Below are positions 62,125-64,000 of a stretch of 64,000 bases of DNA, piece by piece (the first letter of the stretch is position 1; each line of letters starts with the position of its first letter). Both the position numbers and the translations under genes were made by a program. The stretch covers positions 2,790,001 to 2,854,000 of the forward strand of contig OZ223471.1 of assembly GCA_965140775.1 (NCBI GenBank). The letters run 5' to 3'. Under the pieces are notes generated by a model that was not told the DNA's origin, made no database searches, and saw only the letters and a program-made list of their open reading frames with translations. The stretch is from UBA6244 sp965140775. Lineage in GTDB: Bacteria > Bacteroidota > Bacteroidia > Bacteroidales > F082.

Positions 62125-62796
62125 CTATTTGGCAGATAGTTGAATAATATCCTTCGGCTCAAGCACCTGTTTATCATAACCTTTCAGCATGACATGGATC
62201 ATGGCCAATCCCACTTGGGTGGTATCGACTACCGAATTGGGCGATATGGCCTTGTAGCCTTTCACCAACCACAAAAAGTAATCGTACATAAACTGATACA
62301 ACTTTGTACGCGATTTGATTCCCCGCAAGGGAATAATAGCTCCCGGACGGAACATGAAAGCTTGTTTAAAACCCAGATTCAGCAAGTCGTTTTCAGTTTT
62401 CCCCTTTACCCTGGCCCACATGATGCGCCCCTTTTCGGTGGAGTCGGTTCCCTGCCCTGAAACGTAGGTAAAGGTCATGTGACGGTTGATTTCTACCAGT
62501 GTTTTGGCCAACGCCAAGGTATAATCATAGGTAACTTTTCTGTATTGCTCTTCCGAGAGTCCGGCAGCGCTGATGCCCATACAGAAAAAGCATGCATCGT
62601 ATCCCGACAATTCTTTGGTATAGGGAGAGAAGTCGTTGAAGTCGGCAACCTTCAATTCTTTAAGTTTGGGATGGTTCATACCCAGAGGATTGCGACCCAC
62701 AACCAAGACTTCTCCAATTTCTTTGTGGTCGAGGCACTCGAGCAACACGCCTTTGCCAACCATGCCGGTGGCTCCTGTAATGATTACTTTTTTCAT
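62125..62796 (-). CDS. NAD(P)-binding Rossmann-fold protein (HTATIP2-like SDR)
   Basis: A 223-residue protein with the atypical SDR start KKVIITGATGMVGKGVLLECL and the following VLVVGRNPLG. Later blocks DACFFCMGISAAGLSEEQYR, TYVSGQGTDSTEKGR and KGKTENDLLNLGFKQAFMFRPGAIIP fit the NAD(P)H-binding/HTATIP2-like group found in many Bacteroidota. The substrate is unknown. It stands alone, divergent from the gene at 62994. Confidence 0.8.
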   Translation of the reverse strand: MKKVIITGATGMVGKGVLLECLDHKEIGEVLVVGRNPLGMNHPKLKELKVADFNDFSPYTKELSGYDACFFCMGISAAGLSEEQYRKVTYDYTLALAKTLVEINRHMTFTYVSGQGTDSTEKGRIMWARVKGKTENDLLNLGFKQAFMFRPGAIIPLRGIKSRTKLYQFMYDYFLWLVKGYKAISPNSVVDTTQVGLAMIHVMLKGYDKQVLEPKDIIQLSAK

Positions 62797-62950
62797 GGAT
62801 ATATGCTTTTTAGTTGGTGATCATATGTTGATTCAAAGATGAAATATTACCCGCTAAAAATACCAATATTTTGAGTGATTTGGCAAGTATAACAAATATC
62901 GCATGCCCAAGTCGGGTTTTGAACCATTCATCGGACAAACAACAATTGAC

Positions 62951-62958
62951 TATATTTG
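62951..62958 (+). promoter_or_regulatory. -7 element of the gene at 62994
   Basis: TATATTTG is an exact TAnnTTTG match, 35 bp before the ATG. The nearest TTTG upstream (62918) is too far for a standard -33 element. Confidence 0.5.
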
Positions 62959-62993
62959 CACCTTAAAATTATTAAATCTTTAGCACGCTCATT

Positions 62994-64000
62994 ATGCGCA
63001 AATTAACACTCTTCACCATTTTTACGCTTTCCATTGCTACACTGTTCGGACAAACCCATCAGGGAGTAACCGGCTTTGCTACCAAAGGTGCTACCGTTAA
63101 CGTAGGTCAAATGGCCAATAATCCCGCCACCGACTTCAGTCAATTTCCGGGGATAAAAACACCCAACAAAAACTGGAAAGCTCCGGAGTTTAAGGTGAAT
63201 CCTGACCGCATTATTTATCAGGAACCCATCACCAACACCAACAAGTCATCGGTTGCTGTGCGCGAAAACTCACCCGCTCCCACCACCGACTTCCTGGCAG
63301 TGGTAGACAATCAACGTTCCATTCCTCCGGATGTGAACGGTGCCGCAGGCCCCAATCACCTGATGACCACCCTCAACACCGAAGTTAAAATACAGGATAA
63401 GCAAGGCAATGTACTCATGAGCACGGCATTGGGTACATTTTGGAAACCACTTCCGGGGTACTCCAACACCTTCGATCCCAAAATACTATACGACCCCTAC
63501 AACAACCGCTGGATAATGACCACACCCAGTGGTTCCAATGCCAATGAATCGAAACTCTACATCGGCGTAAGCGCCACATCCGACCCCATGGGCGATTGGT
63601 TCTTTTATTATGTGGATACCGATCCCAACGACATTGCCTGGTTCGACTATCCAAGCATCGGCTTCAATAAAAAATGGATTACGGTTAGCGGAAATATGTT
63701 TGGCGGCGACTATTACCGTACCGTTTACACCTTCGACAAAATGGCGGCTTACAATGGTGCCAAAAACCTTCAATACACCCGTTTTACCACCAGTGAAGGT
63801 TTCACCCTTGTGCCTTCCATTACCTACGACAACGAGGTGGAAGACCAATACCTGATTGCCACCAGCGATGGCAACTACAACGGCTATGGTTATATCAAAA
63901 AATTTAAACTCAGTGGCGAAACCAACAACCCCACCTTTGAATATGAAGGCGAAATTGGCATTCCTGAAACATGGTCGGGATGGGGTGGTGATTTTGGAAA
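62994..64000 (+). CDS. Secreted protein, partial (runs off the window)
   Basis: The frame is open from the ATG at 62994 to the window end (335 codons). It has a signal peptide (MRKLTLFTIFTLSIATLFGQ), then a linker and a large beta-rich domain. Blocks such as IPPDVNGAAGPNHLMTTLNT, DPKILYDPYNNRWIMTTPSG, and WFDYPSIGFNKKWITVSGNM are typical of a beta-propeller-like extracellular domain in Bacteroidota proteins. A T9SS tail is likely beyond the border but not visible. The function is unknown. Confidence 0.75.
   Translation, partial: MRKLTLFTIFTLSIATLFGQTHQGVTGFATKGATVNVGQMANNPATDFSQFPGIKTPNKNWKAPEFKVNPDRIIYQEPITNTNKSSVAVRENSPAPTTDFLAVVDNQRSIPPDVNGAAGPNHLMTTLNTEVKIQDKQGNVLMSTALGTFWKPLPGYSNTFDPKILYDPYNNRWIMTTPSGSNANESKLYIGVSATSDPMGDWFFYYVDTDPNDIAWFDYPSIGFNKKWITVSGNMFGGDYYRTVYTFDKMAAYNGAKNLQYTRFTTSEGFTLVPSITYDNEVEDQYLIATSDGNYNGYGYIKKFKLSGETNNPTFEYEGEIGIPETWSGWGGDFG

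Overview
The window comes from a member of the Bacteroidota that respires oxygen. Several signs agree: secreted proteins with a type IX secretion (T9SS) type A C-terminal domain, an alternative complex III operon, a fused CcoN-CcoO subunit, DUF4492 upstream of cydA, and upstream sites matching the Bacteroidota -7 element TAnnTTTG (supported by position and spacing, not by experiment). No tRNA, rRNA or CRISPR array was seen. Everything here was read by eye; no database search was run.

Layout. 0-1.1 kb: a GxxExxY gene bracketed by short dispersed repeats. 1.1-5.4 kb (minus strand): three co-directional genes for exported proteins (PID-CTERM-like, T9SS, dockerin-like), closed by a large hairpin terminator. 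5.4-7.4 kb: about 2 kb of AT-rich DNA with no recognisable gene. 7.4-18.5 kb: a TPR sensor/regulator, a 7-TM protein, and two very large exported proteins (LamG plus beta-helix plus T9SS domain; FN3 plus MAM/anchor-J-like modules). 18.9-20.8 kb: LemA and two TPM-domain proteins.

21-56 kb is a respiratory block: actABCDEF (alternative complex III), a UbiA-like protein, a cbb3 oxidase cluster with its maturation genes (ccoI, ccoS, ccoNO, ccoQ, ccoP, ccoG, ccoH, a TauE/SafE protein), a small cytochrome c, SCO and a caa3-type oxidase with heme O synthase, and lastly cytochrome bd (DUF4492, cydA, cydB and an unlisted 36-codon CydX-like gene). Electrons from quinol can thus go through complex III to the caa3 or cbb3 oxidase, or directly to bd at low oxygen.

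The most striking region is 30.2-34.7 kb. A 405-bp direct repeat (about 98% identical), made of the promoter and first 68 codons of an FKBP-type isomerase gene, brackets an AT-rich block of orphan Rhs toxin tips and small genes placed like immunity genes. The left FKBP copy is truncated, the right one is whole. This looks like a polymorphic-toxin island that arrived with, or caused, a partial duplication of its target gene, and that could be lost by recombination between the repeats.

56-64 kb: a 163-bp MITE-like element with TTA target duplications, a PHP-glycosyltransferase fusion followed by a GH13 glucosidase, an oxidoreductase/macro-domain pair, a Rossmann-fold protein, and the first 335 codons of a secreted protein that runs off the window.
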